Shown: one piece after another, positions 9,433-18,847 of the stretch
Numbering within the stretch: the stretch's first letter is position 1
Layout: every line of letters starts with the position of its first letter
From: Sulfurimonas marina
Lineage (GTDB): Bacteria; Campylobacterota; Campylobacteria; Campylobacterales; Sulfurimonadaceae
Direction of reading: 5' to 3'
Assembly (NCBI RefSeq): GCF_014905095.1
Contig: NZ_CP041165.1
Location: forward strand, 1,302,001 to 1,366,000
Length of the DNA stretch: 64,000 nucleotides
The notes under the pieces: generated by a model
What the model saw: the letters and a program-made list of their open reading frames with translations, nothing else
What the model was told of the DNA's origin: nothing
The model's database searches: none
Made by a program: the position numbers and the translations under genes

Positions 9433-10599
9433 TTATGACAATCGCCCTTTATAATCATCGTATCCGAACTGTTTAATAACTTCTATCGTACCATCTTTTC
9501 TTTTAATTGCCAATGATGGCAAAGCTATTCCGTTGAAAGTTGTATTTTTCACAAAAGTATAGTGTATTTGATCTTCAAAAATTATTTTATCACCAATCTT
9601 TAACGGTTCATCAAAAGAGTAATCCCCCATAATATCACCTGCAAGACAAGTATTTCCACCCATTCTATATGTGTAAGGCTTTTCACCCGCTTCACCGCTG
9701 CCTCTTACATCTGCACGATAAGGCATCGCTAAAGTGTCCGGCATATGAGCCTCGGCTGACGTATCTAAAATAGCTACATCCATACCGTTGTGAAATGTAT
9801 CTAAGACTGTTGAAACAAGATATCCAGTTTGCCAACCGACAGCTTCACCTGGTTCTAGATAAACATCAATATTGTTATATTTTTTCTTAAATTCTTTGAT
9901 TAACCAAATAAGTTTTTCAACATCATAATCTTTTCTAGTAATATGATGTCCTCCTCCGAAGTTTACATACTTTAAATTTTTAAAATATTTTCCAAACTTT
10001 TCCTCAAAAGAGAGTAAAACCTCTTCAAGTGCATCAGCATCTTGCTCACATAAGGCATGGAAATTCAGCCCGTCAAGGTGTTCAAGTATACTCTCATCAA
10101 AGTTTGCAAGTGTTGTTCCAAGGCGTGAATAAAGACCGCAAGGGTTATATATATCCACCGGAGAGGATGAAACTTCAGGATTAAGACGTAAAGAGATTTC
10201 GATATTCGGATTTATCTCTTTGACTTTTAAAACAAATCTTTTTAATTGATTTGGAGAATTAAACACTATGTGATCAGAGATTTGTGCAATCTCTTCAATA
10301 TCTTCATCTTTAAAAGCTGGTGAGTATGTATGCACTTCTGCTTTTTCGTTGTGTCTGCAAAACTCTTCACGAGCCAGTTTTGCTTCGTGTAAACCGCTTG
10401 CAGTACACCCTTGTAAATATTTTGCAACAAGGTCAAAAGTAGACCACATAGCAAAACCTTTAAGTGCTAAAATAATTTTTGCACCGCTTTCTTCTTGTAC
10501 ATACTCAAGTAGTTTTAGATTTTTCTCTAATAACTCCTCTTCACATACATATGCCGGTGTAGGTATATCTCTCAACTTAGATCCCTTTCTAATCTTCAA
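9433..10599 (-). CDS. nspC: carboxynorspermidine/carboxyspermidine decarboxylase
   Basis: NspC decarboxylates carboxy(nor)spermidine in the alternative spermidine route used by Campylobacterota. It is a fold-III PLP enzyme of 388 residues: PTPAYVCEEELL at the N-terminus, the PLP lysine at about K47 in LALKGFAMWST, LNFHALCEQ, EPGEAVGWQTGY, and the family-specific DTSAEAHMPDTLAMPYR and GGNTCLAGD. Its substrate would come from the dehydrogenase at 11438-12622 two genes upstream. The start overlaps the end of the HDOD gene by 11 bp, so the HDOD protein is embedded in the polyamine operon. Confidence 0.94.
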   Translation of the reverse strand: MKIRKGSKLRDIPTPAYVCEEELLEKNLKLLEYVQEESGAKIILALKGFAMWSTFDLVAKYLQGCTASGLHEAKLAREEFCRHNEKAEVHTYSPAFKDEDIEEIAQISDHIVFNSPNQLKRFVLKVKEINPNIEISLRLNPEVSSSPVDIYNPCGLYSRLGTTLANFDESILEHLDGLNFHALCEQDADALEEVLLSFEEKFGKYFKNLKYVNFGGGHHITRKDYDVEKLIWLIKEFKKKYNNIDVYLEPGEAVGWQTGYLVSTVLDTFHNGMDVAILDTSAEAHMPDTLAMPYRADVRGSGEAGEKPYTYRMGGNTCLAGDIMGDYSFDEPLKIGDKIIFEDQIHYTFVKNTTFNGIALPSLAIKRKDGTIEVIKQFGYDDYKGRLS

Positions 10600-11434
10600 T
10601 ACTTAAACTTAGATATTCTGTCTGTAATCTATGTGCCGTATGTTCAAAGTATCTATGGTCATACCCCATCTCTTCAACAAGCTTCACACTTTTTGAAATA
10701 GAGTCTTCGGTTAAAACCTCTTTGACATTAATGGCTGTGCGGACTATGTTAAGGGCCTTAATAAATTCACAAATTTTTTTATCATTTTGAGAGCACTCTT
10801 GCTCATTAAGTCCTTCTAAAATTTTAATATATAGTCCATCCAGATTCCAGTGCTCAAACAACTTTGCCGAGATGTAGTAACTTGTTACTCCTAAAAGTTC
10901 CCGTTCATACTCATCTGAATTGTCACACTCATTAAAGCCTTCACGGAACTCACTTGTATACTCACTCTCTATAACCTCATGTGCTAAGATGAGTTTTCCA
11001 CCCTCCATAATAAGAGCCAGCGATGATAAAAAGCCTGCTTCTTGAATATCAATTTGAGAAAACCACTGTAACATTAATGCACTTTGCAAGTGACACAGTT
11101 CATTAAACTGCTCATTCGTAAGGTTGTAAACACTCATATCAGCTTTTACATTGTTTAACAAAGCGTAGTGGATCACTAAAACTATAATCTTTCTTGCCCC
11201 TAGCAGTGTAATTGCCAAAGTAATAGATGAAATTTTATTTTTAAATCCGTAATACGGAGAGTTGATCATCTTTAAAATATTTGCCGTTAACATAGCATCT
11301 GACTCTATCGCCTTAGACAACTTTACTATATCGATATCTCTGGTATTACTGTTATAAACAGCTTCTATCTCATCGGCTATCGAAGAAAGTGAAGGGAGAG
11401 TTTCAATCTTTTGTGCTATGTCGGCAAAAGTCAT
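10589..11434 (-). CDS. HDOD domain protein
   Basis: 281 residues carrying an HDOD domain over most of the length: LPSLSSIADEIEAVYN, SDAMLTANILKMINSPYYG, and ISSITLAITLLGARKI are the hallmark helices. HDOD proteins are non-catalytic relatives of HD phosphohydrolases and usually act in signalling or stress regulation. No GGDEF, EAL or receiver domain is attached. It lies between the two polyamine genes, 3 bp after the dehydrogenase gene and overlapping nspC, so it is co-transcribed with them. A role in polyamine control is only an inference from position. Confidence 0.88.
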   Translation of the reverse strand: MTFADIAQKIETLPSLSSIADEIEAVYNSNTRDIDIVKLSKAIESDAMLTANILKMINSPYYGFKNKISSITLAITLLGARKIIVLVIHYALLNNVKADMSVYNLTNEQFNELCHLQSALMLQWFSQIDIQEAGFLSSLALIMEGGKLILAHEVIESEYTSEFREGFNECDNSDEYERELLGVTSYYISAKLFEHWNLDGLYIKILEGLNEQECSQNDKKICEFIKALNIVRTAINVKEVLTEDSISKSVKLVEEMGYDHRYFEHTAHRLQTEYLSLSIED

Positions 11435-11437
11435 AAC

Positions 11438-12622
11438 TTACACTTCCAGCTCTTTAACTTTCCAAGGAAGTCCTTGTTTGTTCATCTCTTCCATAAACGG
11501 ATCGGGATCAAGCTGTTCCATATTAAACACACCTGTACCACTCCAAATCTCTTCTAACATCAATTTTGCACCAATCATTGCAGGAACTCCGGTTGTATAT
11601 GAAACTCCCTGAGAAAGTACCTCTTTATAGCACTCTTCGTGATCTTTTACTTGGTAGATATAGATTTTTTTCTTCACACCGTCTTTGAGCCCTTCAGCAA
11701 CAATACCGATGTTTGTTTTCCCTTTAGTTCTAGGACCAAGAGATGCTGGATCTGGCAGCAATGTTTTTAAGAACTCGATCGGAATAATTTTTTGCCCTTG
11801 GTGTTCAACAGGCTCAATCCCTAGCATACCAACATTTTGAAGCACTTCCATATGTTTTAAATAACTTTGTCCAAATGTCATAAAGAAACGGATACGTTTT
11901 AAACCTTTAATATTTTGTACAAGCGATTCCATCTCTTCATGGTAAAGAAGATAAGAGTCTTTCGGCCCTACTTCAGGATAATCCCAAACTTGCATAATCT
12001 CCATAGGCTCAGTTTCTATCCACTCACCGTTTTCCCAGTAACGCCCTTTAGCACTTACTTCACGAAGGTTAATCTCTGGGTTGAAGTTTGTAGCAAACGG
12101 ATATCCGTGATCACCTGCATTACAATCTAAAATGTCAATGTAGTGGATCTCGTCAAAATAATGCTTTTGCGCATATGCACAAAATACGTTTGTAGCGCCA
12201 GGATCAAAGCCACTTCCAAGCAGTCCCATAATTCCGGCTTCTTTAAATTTATCATCTCTAGCCCACTGCTCTTTATACTCAAACTTAGCTTCATCAGGAT
12301 GTTCATAGTTTGCAGTATCTAAATACGGTGTATTTGTAGCTATACATGCATCCATAATAGTTAAATCTTGATACGGTAATGCCACGTTAATAACAATATC
12401 GGCACCAACTTGTTTTATAAACTCAATAAGCTCATTAGTATTATCAGCATCAATACTTGCTGTCTCAATAGTTACATTTTTGATTTCTAAAGCGATCTCA
12501 TCACACTTAGATTTTGTACGGCTTGCAAGGATGATTTTTCCAAATACATCAGCATTCATTGCACATTTATGCGCAACAACTCTTCCTACTCCACCGGCAC
12601 CAATAATCAATGTTGTATTCAT
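11438..12622 (-). CDS. carboxynorspermidine/carboxyspermidine dehydrogenase (saccharopine dehydrogenase family)
   Basis: 394 residues with an N-terminal NAD(P)-binding Rossmann motif (LIIGAGGVGRVVAHKC) and the saccharopine dehydrogenase family signature GIMGLLGSGFDPGATNVF. The protein is expected to condense putrescine or diaminopropane with aspartate semialdehyde into carboxyspermidine or carboxynorspermidine, which NspC then decarboxylates. The pairing with nspC in one operon is what separates this from a lysine-pathway enzyme. It begins a run after a 53 bp gap downstream of dgkA. Confidence 0.9.
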   Translation of the reverse strand: MNTTLIIGAGGVGRVVAHKCAMNADVFGKIILASRTKSKCDEIALEIKNVTIETASIDADNTNELIEFIKQVGADIVINVALPYQDLTIMDACIATNTPYLDTANYEHPDEAKFEYKEQWARDDKFKEAGIMGLLGSGFDPGATNVFCAYAQKHYFDEIHYIDILDCNAGDHGYPFATNFNPEINLREVSAKGRYWENGEWIETEPMEIMQVWDYPEVGPKDSYLLYHEEMESLVQNIKGLKRIRFFMTFGQSYLKHMEVLQNVGMLGIEPVEHQGQKIIPIEFLKTLLPDPASLGPRTKGKTNIGIVAEGLKDGVKKKIYIYQVKDHEECYKEVLSQGVSYTTGVPAMIGAKLMLEEIWSGTGVFNMEQLDPDPFMEEMNKQGLPWKVKELEV

Positions 12623-12675
12623 TGCAGTGTTCTCCTATATTTTGTACTGATATTTTAGCACATGAAATATTAAGT

Positions 12676-13053
12676 TTAGACCATCTTAAATGCGATCAGC
12701 AGGACAAAAATCCAAATCATGCCCGTCACAATTAAACTGAGCAGAACAAGTGTAGCCCCGACATCTTTTGCTTTTTTTGCCATGATGTGATAGTCAAGTG
12801 TTACAAGATCTACAACTCTCTCGATCGCAGAGTTTGCTACCTCTGAAGCAACCGGTATAAATAAAGAGATAAATAAAATAGCCGAATATGTAAAATCTAT
12901 CGGCAATACCCATGCGATTATCCCCATACTAAAAAGCATTAAAAGCTGCCACTTAAATGATGTTTCATGTTTTACGATATCTACAAACCCTTCAAGTGCA
13001 TATTTACCGTTTCTAAAAAGATTATGTTTCGGTTTATTTAATTCCATATTCAT
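12676..13053 (-). CDS. dgkA: diacylglycerol kinase
   Basis: A 125-residue, three-helix integral membrane kinase that turns diacylglycerol into phosphatidic acid. The signature EVANSAIERVVDLVTLDYH contains the conserved E-x2-N-(S/T)-A-I-E-x3-D pattern of the family, followed by AKDVGATLVLLSLI. Its start lies within the last 20 bp of the MFS-PlsC gene upstream. The neighbour makes phosphatidic acid from lysophosphatidate, so this pair forms a small phospholipid recycling unit. Confidence 0.95.
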   Translation of the reverse strand: MNMELNKPKHNLFRNGKYALEGFVDIVKHETSFKWQLLMLFSMGIIAWVLPIDFTYSAILFISLFIPVASEVANSAIERVVDLVTLDYHIMAKKAKDVGATLVLLSLIVTGMIWIFVLLIAFKMV

Positions 13054-14878
13054 CCTTCATCTGTTTTATTCTCTTTTCTAATTCATTTGCTTTTATATTT
13101 TTAGAAAGAGGTGTTCCAAACACCACTTTCACAGTACGTCTTGAAAAAAAACCATTGTGTTGGTTTGGTGTTTTATTTTTTGCAAATTTGCTGCCAAACA
13201 TACCATCTATGAAAAAAGGAACGACATAACCATCATAGCCACCGTCTATCAGCTCAAACCCTTTTTGAAAAGTTGTTATATCGGTGTTTTTTGCTATGGC
13301 ACCTTCAGGAAAAACAGCCACTATTCTTCCACGCTTTAACCTTCGAGAAGCTTCTTTAAATGCATCTTTAAATGCACGAGAAGAAAGAGGTATCACCTCC
13401 CCTTTTTTGAGTACCGGTTGTAACCACTTGATCGAATAGATATCTTTATCCATCATATAGTTTATTTTTCGTCTGATCGGTAACTGTAAAAGAGCCCAAT
13501 CAACCCAGCTAACATGATTTCCAAGAAGTAAGACACCTTTTTCGTCTTGTATATTTTCCAGCCCTTCATACTCCAGTTTATATCTAAGCGATAAAAGTAT
13601 TCCTACAAAATTCCAAAATATCTCAACCAAATACTCTGAAAATATCGTATAGATAAGATAAACTCCTACAACGCCCATCACATAGAACAACAGCTCCCCA
13701 TTCATCCCAAAATATGCAAAAAAAGTTGTCAACACTAAAAAAGAGAACATAAAAATATTTTGAACAAAATTACTTGCTGCTAAGATAACCCCTAGATGTA
13801 CATTGGAAGAGAGGTATTGAATACGAGCGTTTAACGGTACAAGTAAAAAAGCGGCAAAAATACCAAAAGCTGTAAACATAAAGGCAATAATTCCCATAGA
13901 GTGTACAAAAGGTACTAAAAATACGATCACCGTAATAAAAAATGCACCAATTCCTGTTAAACCTAAGTTAATATGGTACTTTGAGAATTTTGCCGCTATG
14001 ATCGAGCCAAGCACAATGCCGATTCCCGCTAAAGCCATTACACCCTGTACATAGATCGTGTTTGTAATTCCAAGCTCTGTTTTTGCATACTCTCCAAATA
14101 CCGCTAAAACAACTTGTGAAATCGACCAAAAAAGGCTTAATGATATGATCGCATGTAGAATCTCTTTTTTTCTTGTGATCGCTTTGATATTTTTCTTAAG
14201 GTATATACCTTTTAAATATCTTTTAAACGCAAACTTCCTACTGCTTGCCTGTGTCTGTGTATTTGGCAGTTTAAAGGTTAAAAACCATTCTATCGTCATA
14301 CCAAGTACCAAAAACCACCCTAAAGGTGCGATCGCACGTAAGATCTCCTCTTTCGTTTTCAGATCATCTGAGTAAAGAGATTCAAAAAAGATAGTATATG
14401 TGATGATTCCACTTAAAATGGCAACGGTTGTAGTTGCTTGAACGGCAGCATTTCCACTGCTTATGAACTTTACCCCAACCAACTCTTTAATATATCCGTA
14501 TTTTGCCGGAGAATAAATAGCACTCTGAAGAGCCAATAAAAATGTCATAGCAAATGCAAACAAAAACCAGCCCTGATAATAGGCGTATGTAATTAGCAGA
14601 GTAAGGATCACTCCAAAAAGTGCCGAATACTGCATAACTTTACTTTTTGCAAATCGATCAGCTAAAAATCCCGACGGAGAAAAAACTAAAATAAAAGGAA
14701 ATAAGATCAATGCATTTACAATTGCCGTAAGCATGATCTGTGTTGAGCCGTCATAGATTTTAAAAATTGTATTTTGAACTATGATCTTATGTCCAAGATC
14801 GGTAAAAGCATTGAGAAAAACTACAAAAATATAGTTAATCATCCCCGTAATAGCGAATATTTTCTCTTTTTTATTCAT
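13034..14878 (-). CDS. MFS transporter-acyltransferase fusion (LplT-like + PlsC-like)
   Basis: 614 residues in two parts. Residues 1 to about 415 form a 12-helix major facilitator domain resembling the lysophospholipid transporter LplT (FSPSGFLADRFAKSK, SPAKYGYIKELV). Residues about 430-614 form a 1-acylglycerol-phosphate acyltransferase domain with the H-x4-D motif in NHVSWVDWALLQ (about 453) and FPEGAIAK (about 523). Unlike the LplT-Aas pair of E. coli, no acyl-ACP synthetase domain is present. A role in lysophospholipid import and re-acylation is likely. Its start overlaps the stop of the DUF695/RraB gene by one base (TAATG). Confidence 0.9.
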   Translation of the reverse strand: MNKKEKIFAITGMINYIFVVFLNAFTDLGHKIIVQNTIFKIYDGSTQIMLTAIVNALILFPFILVFSPSGFLADRFAKSKVMQYSALFGVILTLLITYAYYQGWFLFAFAMTFLLALQSAIYSPAKYGYIKELVGVKFISSGNAAVQATTTVAILSGIITYTIFFESLYSDDLKTKEEILRAIAPLGWFLVLGMTIEWFLTFKLPNTQTQASSRKFAFKRYLKGIYLKKNIKAITRKKEILHAIISLSLFWSISQVVLAVFGEYAKTELGITNTIYVQGVMALAGIGIVLGSIIAAKFSKYHINLGLTGIGAFFITVIVFLVPFVHSMGIIAFMFTAFGIFAAFLLVPLNARIQYLSSNVHLGVILAASNFVQNIFMFSFLVLTTFFAYFGMNGELLFYVMGVVGVYLIYTIFSEYLVEIFWNFVGILLSLRYKLEYEGLENIQDEKGVLLLGNHVSWVDWALLQLPIRRKINYMMDKDIYSIKWLQPVLKKGEVIPLSSRAFKDAFKEASRRLKRGRIVAVFPEGAIAKNTDITTFQKGFELIDGGYDGYVVPFFIDGMFGSKFAKNKTPNQHNGFFSRRTVKVVFGTPLSKNIKANELEKRIKQMKDEYGIK

Positions 14879-15603
14879 TAATCTTCTAATAAATCATTCG
14901 CAAGAGTAGTACTCCACCCTTCATAATGACCGTAATCTTTTTGTAAACTTTCATAAATAGTTTCTACAACTTCATCCACAACTTCAGGTAAGAGTTGGTG
15001 TGTTTTGACAAGTGCGACACCGTTTTCAAAATCCTCAGAATCGATATCATCTTTATACTCAAAACCCTCAAGCGATAAATTTTTCACGTAACGCTCTCTT
15101 TGCGTTGGAGTATCAAAATAAACATAATGTTCTACAGGACGTGCAATAGTAAGATCATCATCTTCATCTATTAACATCTCTAAAACATCTCTGCTTTGAA
15201 TATGGTGAGATTCAAGTTCCGTCGGATACAGATTATGATTGTAAAAATCCCATTTGCTGTCTCTTACAACATTTGCTTCGTAAGGGTATTCTAGTGAACT
15301 TAGGATCGATGAAACTTTATTGCTTAAAGATTTAGAATCTTTTGAATAAAAATAAAGTTCCGTCCAACCATCAACTACCCTGCTTCCTACATATTTTGCC
15401 GCATCATCATGCTAAATACTCATGATAATAGATGCTTTTGTATCTAAAAACTCTTCATACTCCTCTTGTGCTTTATCTTCTAAGTCAAACTTGATAAACA
15501 CACTAAAAAGCCACGAATATTTCTGAGAGTACGCAAATGCATTTAAATTCACTTCCGTGTATATTTTTTGTCCGTCTTCTTGTTTATAATATTGTTGTGT
15601 CAT
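14878..15603 (-). pseudogene. DUF695 + RraB-like protein interrupted by an in-frame amber codon
   Basis: Two open pieces, 15412-15603 (63 residues, DUF695-like: YYKQEDGQKIYTEVNLNAF) and 14878-15177 (99 residues from an internal Met, RraB-like: TPTQRERYVKNLSLEGFEYK), lie in the same reading frame. The 78 codons between them are open and read on naturally (HDDAAKYVGSRVVDGWTELY and onward), so the only defect is one TAG at 15412-15414. The whole would be about 241 residues, matching DUF695-RraB proteins. The start ATG at 15601-15603 overlaps the stop of the PglF-like gene. Either a nonsense mutation or a base-calling error explains this. The RraB domain of other bacteria inhibits RNase E; the role here is unknown. 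Confidence 0.82.
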
Positions 15604-17351
15604 ATCTTTCCATTTTGATGATTAAACTCCGGCACTATCTCTTTTAATTTTGCCAATTGTTCTTTTGTAGTTATCAATTCATTAATATCATCTGTTAATT
15701 TTTCAATATTATACTCTGTTTTGCCCGCAACCGTAATAGATTCGTACTCTGTTTTTGTATCACTATCGTTAATTAAGAGCTCTTCATAAAGTTTTTCGCC
15801 AGGTCTAAGTCCGGAAAACTCAATTTTAATATCTTCCCTACCACTGAGTTCAATCATCTTTTTAGCTAGATCAACAATTTTAATAGGTTCACCCATATCA
15901 AGTATAAAGATCTCTCCACCTTTACCGATACTTGCAGCCTGTAAAACCAATTCACATGCTTCTGGGATAAGCATAAAATATCTCGTAATATCAGGATGTG
16001 TTACGGTAATAGGACCACCTTTTTCTATTTGTGATTTAAACTTCGGAATAACACTTCCACTACTTCCAAGTACATTTCCAAAGCGAACTGCGACTATTTC
16101 TGTAGAATTACTTTTACAGTTCTGGGCATAAAGTTCACAAATACGTTTTGTAGTCCCCATCACATTCGCTGGACGAACTGCCTTATCTGTAGATATAAGA
16201 ACAAACTTCTTAACATTATGCTTGATCGCACAATCGATCGAATTTTTTGTCCCAATAATATTATTTATAATTGCTTCACGGACATTCTCTTCAACCAAAG
16301 GCACATGCTTATATGCGGCTGCATGGATTACTATATCGGGCTTATAGTGTTCAAATGTTTTATCAAGTAATTCTTTGTCCACAACAGACTGCATAACAAT
16401 TTCTGGATTATAGCTTGAGAGCTCTTCAGCAATTTGATAGAGATTAAACTCACTATGATCTAGCAGTATTAACTTACTAGCTCCATAAGAGCTACATTGT
16501 CTACTTATCTCACTTCCAATACTACCGCCGGCACCGGTAATAAGAACTTTTTTATTTTTAATAAAAGCCTCAATAGCACCTTTGTCTAAATCTTTTGGAT
16601 GGCGTGCTAAAAGATCTTCAACAGAGATATCTTTTAATTGTTGAGAGAGTGATTGACTGTTTAATATTTCATCTAAAGAGGGTAAAATTTTTACCGAATG
16701 AAAAGAGTGGTGAAAACGATTATAAATTTTTTGCATTACATCTTTTGGAGCACTTGGCATTGCAACAATTAACAAGTCATATTTTTTAGCAGGTAGTTTA
16801 GCCTCCAACTCTTTAGGTGAAAGAATTTGGATTCCATCTATACTTCTTCCCTGTACCACCTCATCATCATCACAGAAATAAGTAACTTTATATTTAGTAT
16901 TACGAAACTCTTCTTCTATTTTAATACCGGCTTTTCCTGCACCGTAGATAACTAATGTTTTTGTTTTAGCTACATGACTTCTATTGACTATATAATAATA
17001 AACATACATTAAGAAGCTTATAGTAACTAAATACGTCATCGCTTCACTTAACATAAATGCTATACGAATCTCTCCGTAAAAAATAGGCATATATATAACA
17101 AGTGGTACTAATACTACAATACTTTTTAGTAAAAACGTCTTCTGGGTTGCTTTAGACCAAGAGAGAGAATAGTCTTTATATACAAAAAATGAAGCGATTA
17201 TTCTCAAAATAATAACAATACTAATAATTTGCCAGTTAATTGTTTGATGGAATATAAAAAAAGTCCATACAAAAGTAATAATTGTAAATGTTATAATAAT
17301 TAGAACATTGAGAATTCTTTTATCTAAAATCATATTAATCCAAACTATCAA
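15600..17351 (-). CDS. pglF: UDP-GlcNAc 4,6-dehydratase (PglF/CapD family, membrane type)
   Basis: 583 residues: four N-terminal membrane segments (about 1-110), a first Rossmann-like domain (TLVIYGAGKAGIKIEEEF), and the catalytic SDR domain with ITGAGGSIGSEISRQ, HAAAYKHVPLVEEN and STDKAVRPANVMGTTKR. This is the architecture of PglF, which makes UDP-4-keto-6-deoxy-GlcNAc from UDP-GlcNAc. PglE- and PglC-like genes sit immediately upstream in the operon (16 bp overlap with PglE), so the product probably enters a bacillosamine pathway. The substitution of Met for Tyr at the catalytic site in this family was not checked in detail. Confidence 0.93.
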   Translation of the reverse strand: MIVWINMILDKRILNVLIIITFTIITFVWTFFIFHQTINWQIISIVIILRIIASFFVYKDYSLSWSKATQKTFLLKSIVVLVPLVIYMPIFYGEIRIAFMLSEAMTYLVTISFLMYVYYYIVNRSHVAKTKTLVIYGAGKAGIKIEEEFRNTKYKVTYFCDDDEVVQGRSIDGIQILSPKELEAKLPAKKYDLLIVAMPSAPKDVMQKIYNRFHHSFHSVKILPSLDEILNSQSLSQQLKDISVEDLLARHPKDLDKGAIEAFIKNKKVLITGAGGSIGSEISRQCSSYGASKLILLDHSEFNLYQIAEELSSYNPEIVMQSVVDKELLDKTFEHYKPDIVIHAAAYKHVPLVEENVREAIINNIIGTKNSIDCAIKHNVKKFVLISTDKAVRPANVMGTTKRICELYAQNCKSNSTEIVAVRFGNVLGSSGSVIPKFKSQIEKGGPITVTHPDITRYFMLIPEACELVLQAASIGKGGEIFILDMGEPIKIVDLAKKMIELSGREDIKIEFSGLRPGEKLYEELLINDSDTKTEYESITVAGKTEYNIEKLTDDINELITTKEQLAKLKEIVPEFNHQNGKI

Positions 17352-18447
17352 TTATCGTTTTACATATCATCTCTACATCATCTCTTGTCATTGTTGTACT
17401 ACTAGCTAAACATAAACCCTGAGAGAACAATTTTTCACTTGTACCATCTACTATACATTTTGCATCCTCAAATAGTTTTTGTATATGCATAGGTTTCCAT
17501 AATGGTCTGCTTTCTACATTTATTTTATCCAATGCCTGCATCACCTTATTATAATCACTTTTACTAAATGTTAATGCAGTGAGCCACCTATTTCCTCTAC
17601 TATTTGAGAGTTCAGGCATAAATATTATTTCATCTATATTCGATAGATACTCTTCATACCAGCCAAAGATCTCTCTTTTTTTAGCTACACGTTCTTCAAT
17701 AACTTCCATCTGAGCAACGCCTATAGCTGCTAAAACATTACTCATACGATAATTGTAACCGTACTCTTCATGTTCATAGTGAATAAAGTCCTCTTTTGCT
17801 TGTGTAGAATAAAACTTTGCTTTTTCTATCCATTTGGCATTGTTACTGACTAACATACCACCACCTGATGTAGTCAAAATTTTATTACCGTTAAAACTAT
17901 AAATTCCAAAATCTCCAAAAGTACCCGTATGTTTTCCGTTATACGTTGCACCTAAACTCTCAGCTGCATCTTCTATAAGGTACACACCATGTAAATTACA
18001 GATATCAGCTATCTTTTCTATATCGGCACACATCCCGTATAAGTGTGTTACGATTAAAGCTTTAGGTTTTTTCTCACATGTACATAAATATTTATTTAAC
18101 AACTTTGGTGATAAATTCCAACTATCATTATCACTATCTATAAATATAGGATTTGCTCTTTGATACAAAATAGCATTCACTGAACCGATAAATGTAAATG
18201 TAGATGCTAAAACATCATCCCCTTCTTTAATTCCAAGAACTCTTAAGGCTAAATGTATAGCAGCTGTTCCACTGACAACTGCAAGTGCATTTTTCACTCC
18301 AGTATAATTTTTTATACTCTCTTCAAACTTATTTACATACTCACCAAGTGGAGCGATGTAGTTACTTTCAAAAACTTTTTCAATATATTTTAGTTCATTG
18401 CCACTCATATGCGGCGCACTTAAAAAAATTCTCTTATTTTTCATCAA
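17335..18447 (-). CDS. pglE: UDP-4-amino-4,6-dideoxy-GlcNAc aminotransferase (PglE-like)
   Basis: A DegT/DnrJ/EryC1 PLP aminotransferase of 370 residues. The PLP lysine is in GIYSFNGNKILTTSGGG, where the SFNGNK wording matches PglE. Other markers are LIEDAAESLGATYNGKHTGTFG and YNYRMSNVLAAIGVAQ. The enzyme would convert the PglF product into UDP-4-amino-4,6-dideoxy-GlcNAc. It overlaps the acetyltransferase gene upstream by 14 bp and pglF downstream by 17 bp, so the three steps of UDP-diNAc-bacillosamine formation are translationally linked. Confidence 0.92.
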   Translation of the reverse strand: MMKNKRIFLSAPHMSGNELKYIEKVFESNYIAPLGEYVNKFEESIKNYTGVKNALAVVSGTAAIHLALRVLGIKEGDDVLASTFTFIGSVNAILYQRANPIFIDSDNDSWNLSPKLLNKYLCTCEKKPKALIVTHLYGMCADIEKIADICNLHGVYLIEDAAESLGATYNGKHTGTFGDFGIYSFNGNKILTTSGGGMLVSNNAKWIEKAKFYSTQAKEDFIHYEHEEYGYNYRMSNVLAAIGVAQMEVIEERVAKKREIFGWYEEYLSNIDEIIFMPELSNSRGNRWLTALTFSKSDYNKVMQALDKINVESRPLWKPMHIQKLFEDAKCIVDGTSEKLFSQGLCLASSTTMTRDDVEMICKTIIDSLD

Positions 18448-18847
18448 TATTTCTCACCACTTTTGCAGGTACTCCAAATGCTATTACATTATCAGGAATA
18501 TCGCTGTTTACTAAACTATGTGCACCTATAATCGAATTCTCACCAACAGTTACACCCGGTAAAATAGTTGAATGACTTCCTATTTTAGAGTTTTTCTTTA
18601 AAAGAACTTTACCCTGCTTATTATCTATAGTTGAGATTGAGTAGAGTGAACAATGCGATCCTATCTGTACCTCATCTTCGATCACTACACCATATTTTGC
18701 ATTGATATAACTAAATGCACCTATATCTGTTTTATAGCCTAATGTAAGTCCATCTTTATTTTGAACAACCCAATTATATTTTGTAGGTTTACCCTCTTCA
18801 ATTTCAGGAAACTTCCAGTTATCAAATCGATTTTCCATATTATACAC
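18434..18847 (-). CDS. left-handed beta-helix acetyltransferase (position of pglD)
   Basis: A 137-residue hexapeptide-repeat protein ([58 protein letters not shown]), ending in [18 protein letters not shown] as in WbbJ/MaaA-type O- or N-acetyltransferases. It stands where pglD stands in pgl clusters and could acetylate the C4 amine of the PglE product. However, it lacks the roughly 60-residue N-terminal Rossmann-like domain of PglD (about 200 residues) and is nearer to sugar N-acetyltransferases of the WlbB/FdtC kind. It overlaps the PglC-like gene by 8 bp. Confidence 0.8.
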   Translation of the reverse strand: MYNMENRFDNWKFPEIEEGKPTKYNWVVQNKDGLTLGYKTDIGAFSYINAKYGVVIEDEVQIGSHCSLYSISTIDNKQGKVLLKKNSKIGSHSTILPGVTVGENSIIGAHSLVNSDIPDNVIAFGVPAKVVRNIDEK

